From Heliopora coerulea (Eukaryota > Cnidaria > Anthozoa > Scleralcyonacea > Helioporidae), in the NCBI GenBank assembly GCA_030142905.1, contig JASJOG010000022.1:192501-256500 (forward strand): a DNA stretch of 64,000 nt, written 5' to 3'. A program made the position numbers and the translations under genes. A model generated the notes under the pieces. That model searched no databases, had not been told where the DNA came from, and saw nothing but the letters and a program-made list of their open reading frames with translations. Of the stretch, positions 23,206 to 34,076 are shown in pieces; position 1 is the first letter of the stretch; every line of letters starts with the position of its first letter.

Positions 23206-25064
23206 CAAGATATCTCCAAGCTCTCACACTTTATTAAACATGTTGACCACCAAGAAGATTGGTGATAATTGGAACAAACAGCAAAGAAAAGAAAGAGTGA
23301 GTGGAAGAAATTCAGATTCAAAAAACACCTGAAACGACTGTAGCATAAAAATCCTTCCATTAAAATGTCACATAGTGGAAATGAGTTCGTAAAAAAATTT
23401 TGCAACCCTTTCTCAAAATTCTGGATCCGTCCCTGGCTCTTGCCAAGCACGTTTTTTAATGCTCACAAAGTGTTCGTCACTGCAGCTACAGCATTACATA
23501 ATAAATCCCCTAAAGTGTTGTTAAAGCTTTACCGACGGGATAAGGCGTGTTTTATTTTACTCTGGCTAATGCCAGACGATTTTACATGTTAAGGGGAGAG
23601 CTCTCGCAAGGACAGAGTTAAACAACGAGCAGAATTGGTGCCACATGTAGTGGCCTATCCTTGAAGGACCGTCAGCACCTTGCTTTCTATAGTCGCTGTT
23701 TGTTTAAATGTTATCCCTGGTTATTCTACCAATGACAATTAGATCACGGGCTTTTGTGTTCAGAAGTATAACTACTCGAGGAGCTTTTCTTTAGGGTTTT
23801 TTGCATTATAATTTCCCAGCAGTTTGTCAGCTGGTACTACTGATATTGATGTTTCTATTATTGATGTTGCTACCGCTTATACTGATAACATTTCCAAAAT
23901 ATTCTCCATGAAATGTTTATGTAAATCTGTCACAAAAATTGATTTTGTTTACACCGATAGTTGTTCTTTAACATCAAAGTTTCTGCGCAGTCCAATGAGC
24001 ACGAAGAGGTTGGAGTACAAAATTATTTAGCTTAAAGGTAACTCTTGTCATGCAAGCGACAAAATTCAAACACTTTCGACCGCTTACTTTTCACATTCCT
24101 TCGATCACTTCAATGGTCATGCATTTGACTGCTTCAGAATTATTATCTTAGATCTGTTTCAAAAGTTGAAGTTTTCGTGAGCCAAGGTCAACGTAAATGA
24201 GCTGGACAGTAAACCTTGTTCATCTGCATTGGATTAATTAGGCACATGAAAAGTTCGAAGTTGGAAAGGAGTCTGATCCTGCTAAATCACGCATGATGAT
24301 ATATAGCTTTCTCACATGACGTTACTGCATTTTTTACAACATACAATATTAATCGTGTACATTTTTGACATTGAGTGTTTTCCGAGCCTAGATTGTTGCC
24401 TTTTCAAACACAGTGTTTTCTGTCATAACATTGGTTAAGGTTGCAACAGTTCCTACCCTAAACAAGGCGAAGTGTTTGACTTGCAGTCTAAGGCTTTGTT
24501 TGACGTATTATTTGGCGTGACAGTGGTTGTCAAGATCTTTCGAGTTACAATATCGCAAACTGTAATTTACAATCATTAGTAAAACAGATTGTATTCATGA
24601 ACATGAAATAAAGCATTGCTTCAAATTACTCGTTCTTCACAACCTCCGTTTAGCCACCGCCATTTGTTTATGAGACAAAATATTGACTTGAATTTGTCTT
24701 TTCGAGTAGTGTTCGGTGTTTGCATGGCGATCTGTCCATCTGGATTGAAAAGTTTCGAATTTGTTCTCAATCACTACTCACATTTCTTTTCCTGTTGATA
24801 GTTCATATTAGATCGTTCAATTCTCATAGTGGTTTGAACCTATGAAAGCATAACATACGCATTCGTCGCTTTTAGAGGCTAATTTCTTCCACAGTCTACC
24901 GGCAAGACCAGAAAAACTTGTTTGATTAAGGAAACAAACTACATATCTGAAATGGGCAGATGTTTTTCATGATCTGTTTGGTTGCGCATGCGTCAATGGC
25001 TTGGCATGCCCATTAGTAACACGTTTTTGCCTGTAGTGCAAAGAATTATCACTGCCGAAGAACG
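23206..25064. other. intergenic, upstream of the KCTD-like gene
   Basis: Apart from the short repeat near 23.58 kb nothing was recognised. No TATA box is evident just upstream of the KCTD-like ATG. Confidence 0.5.
23567..23606. repeat. short dispersed repeat, copy at 23.6 kb (second at 45.08 kb)
   Basis: GGCTAATGCCAGACGATTTT then ACATGTTAAGG here matches AGCTAATGCCAGAAAATTTT then ACTTGTTAAGG at 45089-45119. It is a dispersed low-copy unit with no recognised class. Confidence 0.5.
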
Positions 25065-25787
25065 ATGGAGATCCAGGAGACCGCAAACACTACAGGCTCT
25101 GTGAGTATTGTTGATCTGAATGTCGGAGGTCAACTCTACACTACATCTCTGCCTACTCTTTCAAAGGATCCACAAAGTATACTCCATGCAATGTTCAACG
25201 GAAGTCAACGTGTGCCAAAGGATTCGCGAGGCCGTTACTTCATCGATAGAGACGGCGTATTGTTTCGATACATCCTCGATTTTTTACGCAACTTTCGCTT
25301 GACCCTTCCTGATGGATTTGCTGAGGTTGATCGGCTGCTCGTTGAGGCCGAACATTTCAAAATAACCGCAATGCAGGAAGCATTGGCAAAGGAGATAAGA
25401 ACTCGGAAGAGTACAGAGAAAGCGAAGAAAAAAGCCAGCGGGTACTTATCAGTGTCCGTGCGAGGAACCTACGCGTTTGGACGAGACGGCGTTGCCGACG
25501 TAAAGTTTCGAAAGCTGCAGAGGATTCTGGTTTGCGGAAATGTCGCTCTGGCTCGCGAAGTTTTCGGAGACTACCTCAATGAAACACGCGACCCGGCACG
25601 GGAAGAAGTTCGGTATACGAACCGATTTTACCTGAAATATAATCAGTTGGAGAAGGCATTCGATCAGCTGGCCGAGAAAGGTTTCAAGATGATGACGAGT
25701 TGTGCCGGTGGAGCTGGTTATGATCCCGAGAACGAAGAAACAAAGTGGAATCATTTCAATGATTACATATTCTATCGCGGAGAGTGA
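25065..25787 (+). CDS. KCTD8/12/16-like BTB (T1) protein, putative GABA-B receptor auxiliary subunit, intronless
   Basis: A single-exon ORF of 240 codons starts at ATG 25065 and ends at TGA 25787. Residues about 13-110 form a potassium-channel-tetramerisation BTB/T1 domain, with LNVGG at 18-22 and the FIDRDGVLFRYILDFLR segment at about 59-75. Residues about 125-238 match the C-terminal H1 domain specific to KCTD8, KCTD12 and KCTD16: SGYLSVSVRGTYAFGRDG, EVFGDYLNETRDP, RYTNRFYLKYNQLEKAFDQL and a final YIFYRGE. In vertebrates the T1 domain binds the GABA-B2 tail, and H1 tunes G-beta-gamma signalling and desensitisation. The protein is shorter than human KCTD12 (about 325 aa) because the T1-H1 linker is only some 15 Lys-rich residues. 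A possible AATAAA lies 308 bp downstream at 26095-26100. Family placement is strong; assignment to one vertebrate paralogue is not possible, so no symbol is given. GABA-B partnership is inference. Confidence 0.93.
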   Translation: MEIQETANTTGSVSIVDLNVGGQLYTTSLPTLSKDPQSILHAMFNGSQRVPKDSRGRYFIDRDGVLFRYILDFLRNFRLTLPDGFAEVDRLLVEAEHFKITAMQEALAKEIRTRKSTEKAKKKASGYLSVSVRGTYAFGRDGVADVKFRKLQRILVCGNVALAREVFGDYLNETRDPAREEVRYTNRFYLKYNQLEKAFDQLAEKGFKMMTSCAGGAGYDPENEETKWNHFNDYIFYRGE

Positions 25788-26821
25788 TAACCAACAGCAA
25801 CAAATTCACATTAGACATATGATCTAAACAATGGTCAGAGCAGGTGGGAAAAAAGGCAATCGTTAATTGCTCTTCGCGACTTATATTGTGTAATTTGTTA
25901 CAACTGTAACTATAAATTTCAAGATGTAAATATTTTCTCTCAACTTTCAAGTGAAATTCCCATTTTCCGGTTGGTCATAATAATGAAAAGGTAACGTCAC
26001 AACAAGCGAAGTGCTCCTTGAGTAAGCAAAAATGATGTTTTTCTTTAACTGCATAACAAGTGCTATTTGTGTACTCAACTGCACCTGCAGTATCAATAAA
26101 AAAGTCGAGACTATTGGTCGAGACGCGTCACCTTGTTCGTTTATCTTACCTTTATGATCTGGATTCGCAATGACAGTTAAAATAAGTGTATGGAAGTAAT
26201 GCATTTCTATAGACTATATGAAATATATATGTCAATTAATTCTAAAACCTATGAAATTTCTTGTTACATTTATGCAGGTTTGTTTAATAACGTGCCCTTA
26301 ATCTTCACTTAACTGTGGGGCCACTGTCAACAAGACTAATAGTATACTGAATGTAGAAGCGTGAAAGACGAAAGACAGGTAACAGTGGTTTGATCCCTGG
26401 GTCGTTACCGCTTCTTAATTGATTTCTTAGCTTTGTAACATATAATCTACGTTTTGTACTCTCCCTCGTGTTACGTCTTACACAAAGAAGGTGCTTCTTT
26501 TCGATCACAACTACGCACAACCCGTAAAAGCCCTGGAAGCCTGACACTTTGGCTAGGCTAACTACAGTTGTTACTCCCGGATCTCGGACCACAAAAAACC
26601 CCAGGGAAAAGTGTAGAAAGAAGCCACTGACGGCTTAGAAGCGTTTCATATACTTCTTATAGGAAAAGGCTACAAGCTTTCGGTAATTTTTTTCAGCAAA
26701 TACCTCTTCCATGCATTTGCACTGACGTAAGAACCTGAAAATAAGCGGTTAAAGAGTCGTCAGAACTTTAATCTTTCCCCCCCGAGATCTACAATGCAGA
26801 CTTATGCGGCATAAGAACCAC
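25788..26821. other. 3' flank of KCTD-like gene; no further gene recognised
   Basis: It contains only the candidate AATAAA. A minus-strand frame at 26305-26592 has no recognisable motif. Confidence 0.5.
26095..26100 (+). promoter_or_regulatory. candidate polyadenylation signal AATAAA for the KCTD-like gene
   Basis: This is a canonical AATAAA hexamer 308 bp after the KCTD-like stop codon, on the same strand. AATAAA is common by chance in AT-rich DNA, so this is only a candidate. Confidence 0.35.
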
Positions 26822-26829
26822 GTTCTGTA

Positions 26830-27017
26830 CAGTGGCGTAACGGAACTACTGGGGGCCCATAGGAGGTTTTCTGTTGGGGGATCCCATCACCCACTTTAGT
26901 ATAGACGTATTTCAAGACTTTAATCTCTATTGTCTTTACAGATTCATTGGGGGCCCCTTAGAGGTCGGGGGCCCTTAGGAGTTGCTCTAACCCTGACCAT
27001 TGTCCGTCACGCCACTG
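26830..27017. mobile_element. hAT-type MITE with 8-bp target-site duplication
   Basis: The termini CAGTGGCGTAACGG (26830) and CCGTCACGCCACTG (to 27017) are near-perfect inverted repeats with the hAT CAGTGGCG start. GTTCTGTA (26822-26829) and GTTCTGAA (27018-27025) form an 8-bp target duplication with one difference. The interior is GGGGGCCC-rich and non-coding at 188 bp, so it is non-autonomous. It abuts the 5' side of the CR1-like LINE. Confidence 0.8.
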
Positions 27018-27200
27018 GTTCTGAATCGCTTGGATTGTGTACAAGAAAACAAATAGGCTATGAGCATCGCACAGTTTGACGAGCAGTTAAAATATTCAGA
27101 TATGTTTTTTAGTAACGATCAAGGAAGGCGAACTATCAACAAACTGACTCTGCTGTCGGTAAATTTGTTTTCGGAAGTTTTGATTGGGACGAATATTTGA

Positions 27201-28049
27201 ATATACCTGACGAATATACCTGGGCCTGAGGAATTAGCACCTGAAGGAAGTGAGCCTGCCGGTGAAGTTCTAAATAAGAGCAGCGAGAAGTTTGATGAGC
27301 AGATTAAAGCCTATCGGTCAAAACAAAAATCAAAATTTTGTGAATCAAAGCCATCAAAGAACCAAGGAGGAAATAGGTCCAATAGTGACTGGCAATCGCT
27401 CCCCCAAGACAAAGATGACAATAAAGAGCTAAACGAAACCGTTTTAGTGATAGGTGATTCCATGGTGAAACACATTAGTAATAACAAAATTCAGAGGGCG
27501 GCCGGTTGCAAAGTTGTTTGTCACTCGTATAGTGGAGCAACCATCAATCAAATAAACGATATATTTCAAAGTAAAGCTCAAGGTTACAGCTCAATTATTC
27601 ATGCTGGAACGAATGACCTGGTTAATCATGAGCCCGAGGATGTTGCTGCGAGGATGGGAAACCTGATTACCACAGCATCCAAGGTAACCAAGAGATTGGC
27701 CGTATCAAGCGTTATTAGAAGACATGATGGTAAGGCCTCAAACAGAAAAATAGATAAGTATAATAATCTACTGCATGATCTTTGTGACAAATATAGAGTC
27801 ACATTTATTAATAATGATGACATAAATTGTAATTTATTAAATCGCTCAAAGTTACACCTTAGTCGTGAAGGTGACAGGGTCCTTGGAAGTGCTTTCTACA
27901 CTTACCTAAAGGCTCACAGAAACTCACTGCCAAGAAGAGGCAACAATTATAACCAAATAAACCACAAAAATTGTTTTCATGTTTACAACAACCAAAGGAA
28001 AGACTGGTTAGGATATCTACAGTATGTAAACCATATGACCAGGAAGTAG
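27201..28049 (+). pseudogene. LINE ORF1: SGNH/GDSL-esterase-domain protein, 5' part frameshifted
   Basis: The frame is open from 27201 to the TAG at 28049 (282 codons). Esterase blocks are VIGDSMVKHI (nucleophile Ser) and HAGTNDL (oxyanion Asn). The third block reads SKLHLSREG, where a Ser sits at the place of the usual Asp three residues before the His, so the triad may be incomplete. Upstream of the domain is a Lys/Ser/Gln-rich linker. A TGA at 27198 closes the frame, while another frame continues upstream (FGSFDWDEYLNIP), pointing to a frameshift near 27200. Confidence 0.75.
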
Positions 28050-28129
28050 GTAACGGTACAAACTATGACAATGCATGTGGCGATTTTCCCACAAGCCTTG
28101 ACTCTATTCCTAATGGCAGAGGTTTTAAA

Positions 28130-30929
28130 ATGGCATTTCTGAATATAGTAAGCCTGCCAAAAAAGATTGATGAGATACGGTTTTCAATGTCAAACCAAAA
28201 TATTGATCTTATTGCTTTTAATGAAACTCGATTGGATTCCACTATTAGTGACGGCATGATCAAAATTCCAAATTATGACCTTATTAAGAAAAGACAGATC
28301 AAGAAATGGAGGTGGACTTTGCATCTATCTTCGAAATACCAGTAACTATATATCAGAGCTGGAGGCAGTCTGTGTTGAAATTTCAAAACCACATAGTAAA
28401 CCATTTTTTGCTGACATGGTATATAGGCCACCCAATGCTAATGCTGATTTTTTGAACACTTCGAAAAATTCATCAAAACCATTGATAATGAAAATCAAGT
28501 GCTTGGTGATTTAAATTGCAACTTATTAAAAACAGACAATGACTCGAATGCACCAACAAAGAAAATTAAGTCACTATATGAATTGTACCAGTTTTCTCAA
28601 ATAATTAGCCAGACACTGTGACAACCAGTACCCTGATTGACCATATTGTGACAATACACCAGAGAAAATATCTGATTCTGGTGTTGTACACACAGGTATT
28701 AGTGACCATAGTCTTATCTGCAATATCTTATATGCAATCAGAAAAATTTCAGTTTCTAAAAAACATGAGAATGTCATTGAAGTTAGAAATATGAGACATT
28801 TTGATGAACAAAAATTTATCAAGGAACTGCAGAATCAGCATTGGGAGTACATATATTTCCTTCCTACAGACCCAAATTCTATGTGGGAAGTCTGGAAGGA
28901 ATTGTTCCTAGAAATCCTAGATAAACATGCACCGATTCAAAATAAAAGAGTTAAATCAAAACAGGTACCTTGGATAACTGGTGAAATAAAAAACCTCATA
29001 TTTGAAAGGGACAAATTAAAAAGGAAGGCTATCCTATCTAACCTTGAGATTGATTGGTGTCATTATAGGCAAAGAAGAAATAAAGTGAATGTTGAGCTAA
29101 GAAATGCAAAAAAACTTTATTATTCTACAAAACTTACCAACCAAAAAAATAATCCTAAGCAAGCTTGGAAAACAATAAATGGTTTACTAGGAAGGCAAAA
29201 ACAACAAACTACAATAAATGAACTTCATGTTGATGGTAAAATCTTAATAAACATTGAAGACATTGCTGAGGGCTTTAATGATTATTTTTCAAAGATTGGT
29301 ACACAATTGGCAAATAAGATTGAGTCATCAAATTATGGATTTGAAGAGTATATGCCAAACAACATTAAATCTCAATTTATGACATTCCAGCCTACTACCA
29401 TGTCTACTGTATACAAGCTCTTGTGTAAACTTTCAAGCAATAAGACCACAGGTATTGATAAAATCTCAGGCAAAACTCTTAAAATGGCTGCACCAATCAT
29501 TTCTGATTCATTAACTTATATTTTCAATCAATGTATTACTTTATCTGTCTTCCCCAATGAATGGAAGATGGCTAAAGTAATGCCTTTATTCAAAGCAGGG
29601 CAACGGAAGCTGGCTGAAAATTACAGACCCATTTCAGTTCTTCCAGTTATTAGTAAAATTATGGAAAGAATTCTTTTTCAGCAACTTCAGGAGTATTTAA
29701 CAAATTTTGGAATTTTAAGTGATCAACAGTTCATTTTTTGGAAATATCATTCCACAACTACAGCATTAATTGATTGTACTAACGACTGGTACATAAATAT
29801 AGATAAGAAAATGTTCAACATGATAATGTTCATAGATCTGAAAAAAGCATTTGACACTGTGGACCATGAAATACTAATAAAAAAGTTAGAGCTCTATGGG
29901 ATCAAAGGTCAAGCACTGTCTCTACTTCAATCGTATCTCACAAATCAAAATCAGAAATGCCAAATTAAAGGCACTGTATCATCAGAGAAAATAATTAGAT
30001 GTGGCATTCCACAAGGGTCTATTTTAGGGCCACTGTTCTTTCTCTTATACATCAATGATTTACCGCATTGCTTAGAAAGCACAAAACCAAGGTTATTTGC
30101 TGACGACACCAATATAACAGCTTCAATACAGTGAAGAGATGAGCTTGAAGCTGCAGTAAATTCAGACTTAAAAAATCTCAAGAAGTGGCTAATTAACAAT
30201 AAACTTAGCTTGAATGTTTCTAAGACTGAATTTATTGTTATCAGCTCAAAACCAATGATAAGCAGGATTTCTGACTGTACAATAAATTTAAAACTTGATA
30301 ACAAAGAAATCAAGCAAGTTCAAGAAAGCAAAAGTTTAGGGGTATTATTAGATCATCATTTGTCTTGGAATAGTAACACTGATGTCATTTGTAAAAAGAT
30401 ATCAGCCAGAATTTCAGCTCTTCGGCGATTGAAAGATTTTGCAGATAAAAAAACACTTCTTTCAATTTATAATTCCCTTGTGTCTCCATACTTTCAATAT
30501 TGTTGTGAAGTATGGGACGTATTTAATGAAACACCTTCAAACCGATTTCAGAAACTTCAAAACAGAGCAGCAAGAATAATCACAAATACCAGTAATGACA
30601 CTGATCACTCCATTGTATTGAGAGGGTTAGGCTGGGAACCACTTAAAACTATTAGGAAAAGAGCTAAGGCTACTATGATGTACAAAATCTTAGATGGCAT
30701 GGCTCCCACCTCGCTCGCGAACCTCTTCAAATTTAGAAGTGAAGTAACAAAGTATGACCTTCAGGAAAGTTCAAGTACTGTTTGCCTGCCAAAGCTACGC
30801 ACTAATAGTATGAAGAAAAGCTTTATCTATGATGGAGGAATAATTTGGAATTCCATTCCCAAAGAAATTAGAGAGAGTAGATCTCTCACTTCATTTCAGA
30901 CGAAAATCGCGACATGCATTGACATATGA
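28130..30929 (+). pseudogene. LINE ORF2: endonuclease-reverse transcriptase with two frameshifts and one stop
   Basis: It starts at ATG 28130 (MAFLNIVSLPKKIDEIRFSM), an APE-type endonuclease N terminus, with IDLIAFNETRLD following. Frameshifts occur near 28310 and 28455; LGDLNCNLL and a later SDHSLI complete the endonuclease motifs. From 28791 the RT is in one frame: RPISVLPVISKIMERIL, FIDLKKAFDTVDHEIL, GIPQGSILGPLFFLLYINDL and LFADDTN. It is cut by a single TGA at 30132-30134, after which the same frame runs on to 30929 through the thumb region (LSWNSNTDVICKK, YCCEVWDVF). It cannot make a full protein. Confidence 0.85.
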
Positions 30930-31113
30930 AAATTATATATTTTGTATCTTTGCAATTATTATTTAATATTTAGGCTAACTGATTTTGAACTTCTTTGTTA
31001 CTTTTTATAACAGTCCTGTAAATAGTTTCTATCTAATTTTATACTTGTATTTTTTATTCTATAGACGCCCCTCGTGGAAATCAACTTTCAGTTGACGAGG
31101 CAAGCGTGTCAAA

Positions 31114-31117
31114 GTTT

Positions 31118-31151
<34 letters not shown>
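31114..31151 (+). repeat. (ATC)n 3' tail of the LINE
   Basis: About twelve ATC units follow the LINE 3' UTR immediately. CR1/L2-type elements end in short microsatellite tails, so this marks the 3' boundary of the insertion. Confidence 0.8.
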
Positions 31152-31327
31152 ATATTTATTTGCTTCAAAGGATCAAACTAGATCTTGCAAATACGGGGTC
31201 AAAAAGTATTAACGGCAAAACAAACGAACATTTCGAACCCAGACCCAAGGAAAAAATCTGCCGCTCAGTCTTAAGAATTGAGTAAATGAATACCATAAAA
31301 TTGATGAAAACAATTATTCATCTAACA

Positions 31328-31590
31328 AAAAAATTGCTTGAGTCTGTCCTCCGATAGAAACATCAATAATGTTGTTTCAGCAGGAAAATTTCCAAGTGAA
31401 AACCAAGACGTAGCCTGGTGTTTTCAGACAACAAAGCTATTTTCTGTTTGTCATAAAATAACCAAGGTTCATCGAATTATTGTGACGTCATTAAGGTCTC
31501 TGTACTCCAAAGCAAACTGTAAAAGACGTCAGCTGTGTCTCCTAACTTTGAGAGAAAATTAGGCTCGTCCAATCAGATCGCAACGACCCC
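31328..31590. mobile_element. GAAACATGAATGACGTCA fold-back family, copy 3 (degenerate)
   Basis: The left arm AAATTGCTTGAGTCTGTC...GATAGAAACATCAATAATG and apex GTGAAAACCAAGACGTAGCC are recognisable, with the tail TTGTGACGTCATTAAGGTC and GAGAGAAAATTAGGCTCGTC. Part of the right arm is deleted. It lies just past the 3' tail of the CR1-like LINE. Confidence 0.6.
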
Positions 31591-32135
31591 TCGCTTACCA
31601 TTTAATCGTATCCAGGAGACTGCAAACGAAGTTGATGAGACGGTAACAGTTGTCAATGAGCGTAAAATTATAAAGCTATGAAATTTAACAATTATAACTT
31701 AAAAAGTTTTGAGGATTCTGTATTCCCCACCTAATTCTGACCCTTGCACATTGAAGGTGCGCTTGGGAAGACTGGTGAAGAGCATGCAGTGACCCTCTCC
31801 CATGATCCAGTCTTATGGTGTCAACGGCAATTTTCAAAGTAACGGCCGAATGCTGAACCATTGGGGTCCATTGTTGGGGTCACAAAGAGATTAGAGATAA
31901 CTAACATGGTGGCCAATCCTAACCTTTGTAACGTCAGTGGTCCAGCGCTCAAGCGTTGCTTTCAGAATTGTCCCTGATCACAGAATGCTTTGGATAAATT
32001 GACGTTGATGAACAGCTTTCGAATTAAAAAAATCAAAAAATAACTCAACCGGTGTGAAATTGTACTTTTTGGTTTACTGAAATTGAACTTCAAAAGAAAT
32101 CTTAGGGGAAAAAAAGTTTAAAATAAAGGAACCTT

Positions 32136-32161
32136 AAGTCCCACGTTTAAACGTGGGACTT
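32136..32161. repeat. 26-bp perfect palindrome AAGTCCCACGTTT/AAACGTGGGACTT
   Basis: It is perfectly self-complementary with no loop, and pairing extends imperfectly to about 32130-32168 (GAACCTT opposite GAGATTCC). No known element was recognised around it. Confidence 0.8.
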
Positions 32162-33455
32162 GAGATTCCGCTAAGGAAGAAGACAGCGTCTGAAACCATT
32201 TGGCTACTAACACACGACAACTCATAGAAAAGGATTATTGCCGTGATCGAGTATTATATGAACCGCTTCGTATGTGGTACTGGTTTACAATTACATTGGT
32301 CTCCGTGTAAGATTTTATAAAACTCTCATCGATGCGTACTTGACTTTTTAATTTTACTCTAACGCCAGGCAATTTTGCTCTGGAGTTTTCCATTAACCTC
32401 TTCAGATATTAGTTCGAATGGAATTTTCGAGAGTCAGAAAGTTATTGGTAAGTAAGGCTCGACCGGAACCAACTGGAACAAATGCAGCTAGGTCTTGGGT
32501 GTCGGCTGCGAATCAAACCGGAAACCCTGTGCATCTAATGCAGTGGTCAGGCAACTAGTACTGAAGTACAAAGGTCGTTGCATAGAACTTGGCCACGAGC
32601 TCTATATTCACAATGGTGGTACTGCCGATGAAGTGACTGCGCATTAGTGAAGGGTATATTCAATAAACATTACATAAGACGTGGCATTAACACTCAGTCA
32701 CGTGAAATGAAATTTAAATTAGTTGAAAGAAATTTTCCAGGGTTAGAATATTTTTTGGGGAGGTAAATAATACCCTACTGGGACCGGTTGCGAAAAATGC
32801 AATTCTTGGGTATTTCGTATCGTTCAAAACAAAAATCTTCCGATGAAAAATGAAATAAAAAGGACTTCAACCATAACAGTTCATCCAATAGTTCCGTGGA
32901 ATCCATAAACTTTTATAATTTTACCTTAAACCTCAGTATGTTGTGGCCTGAATAAAAATTCAGTATAGGTTAAAGTTCAATTTGAAAAACTCTGGTGACA
33001 GGATTTGGGAGAATTATTTCTCAAAGTACGCTTCTAAAGAAGAAAAATGTCGTCAATTGTTTTTTCCCCTGTTGTAACTGTTTGGCGTCATTTGCTGACG
33101 CCAGATTAAATAATTTGAATGCTTGTCGCTTCCGCCGTCGGCAACAGCGGATGACGTACTTCTAAGTTGCAGGCCGGGATCAGATCATCTAAAGGCAATT
33201 TACATCTATTCAAGAGCAGCGTACACCCGAAAAAATTTGGATTCTACCAGTCAGTTTCCACTGTCCATTGGTTTTGCCCTCAAATGGTTATTCTTTTAAA
33301 TGGTAATACCCGTACTGATGTTCCATTCTTAAAAATATCCTCCAGTTTGAGATGAATGTTATACAGAAGCATGTTAGAGTTTGGTGAAATCAGGTTCATT
33401 ATGTGCTGCCAATTGACCTATCGTAACTGTGGCACACTCGGCACGTATTTTGAAT

Positions 33456-33540
33456 CTGCACCTCAGCTCGTCATCTGAGTCTCGGTAACTCAATGGTCAG
33501 AGTCTCACTGGTCGTCTGTAGGTTGCGGGTTAAATTAAGT
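33456..33540 (+). repeat. degenerate solo copy of the 23.1-kb tRNA-like family
   Basis: The stretch CACCTCAGCTCGTCATCTGA then GTCTCGGTAACTCAATGGTC matches the right half of the 23.1-kb fold-back, followed by CACTGGTCGTC (Thr-GGU-like loop) and a broken B box GGTTGCGGGTTAAAT. No inverted partner was seen nearby, so this is a truncated or half element. Confidence 0.5.
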
Positions 33541-34076
33541 CAAATGCCATGGAAGCAGGGAAAATCCTTAATATTACGTTGCCGGCTAAAACTACCATCA
33601 TCGCTTGCTTTCTCTGCCTAAATTTGATTGATGAAATATAACACGTCCAAACTTAGATCCAAAGGAAGTATATGATGACAAAAATCTAGCAAAATTGCAT
33701 ACGAAAATTAGAGTACAAAAATTGCTTTCAAGGGATAGCTTTTATTAAGAATAGTTTACAATTACCAGTCCATTTCCTAAAACTGTCTGATTAGCTATTT
33801 AGCTACATTTTAATTATGTAATACAACGTTCTCTTCATAAGATTATTTAGTGTGGCACATCTCAATGAATAATTTTGCCTGTAGCAATATTACATACTGT
33901 TTATACATCCATGGTACACGCATAATATCAATGTGTTATGGATTTCTTGGCAATAAACGTATTATCTTTCACAGAACATGTATATGCCCGTGCATAATTT
34001 ACAATCTGCACTGTAAGTAGTAGATATGACGACTCTCTGGGCGTTTCTTTTACTGTCCTGTTTCAATGAATTGGAT

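Larger units (their letters stand above)
27060..31151 (+). mobile_element. near-full-length CR1-like non-LTR retrotransposon (LINE)
   Basis: Plus-strand order: ORF1 (SGNH/GDSL esterase), ORF2 endonuclease, ORF2 reverse transcriptase, short 3' UTR, and an (ATC)n tail at about 31114-31151. ORF1 esterases with CR1/L2-type RT motifs (IPQGSILGPL, FADDTN) are characteristic of the CR1 group. The exact 5' end was not determined; the element starts no earlier than the MITE border at 27025. Few lesions in about 4 kb imply a fairly recent insertion. Confidence 0.85.
31591..34076. other. intergenic with palindrome and tRNA-like relic
   Basis: It holds the 32136 palindrome and the 33.5-kb tRNA-like half element. 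The minus-strand hexamer AATAAA (plus TTTATT at 33741-33746) could be the poly(A) signal of the NTR gene, about 330 bp past its stop. Confidence 0.4.

Noticed and set aside
26305..26592. Minus-strand 95-codon frame
   Set aside because: No recognisable domain, no splice or promoter support.
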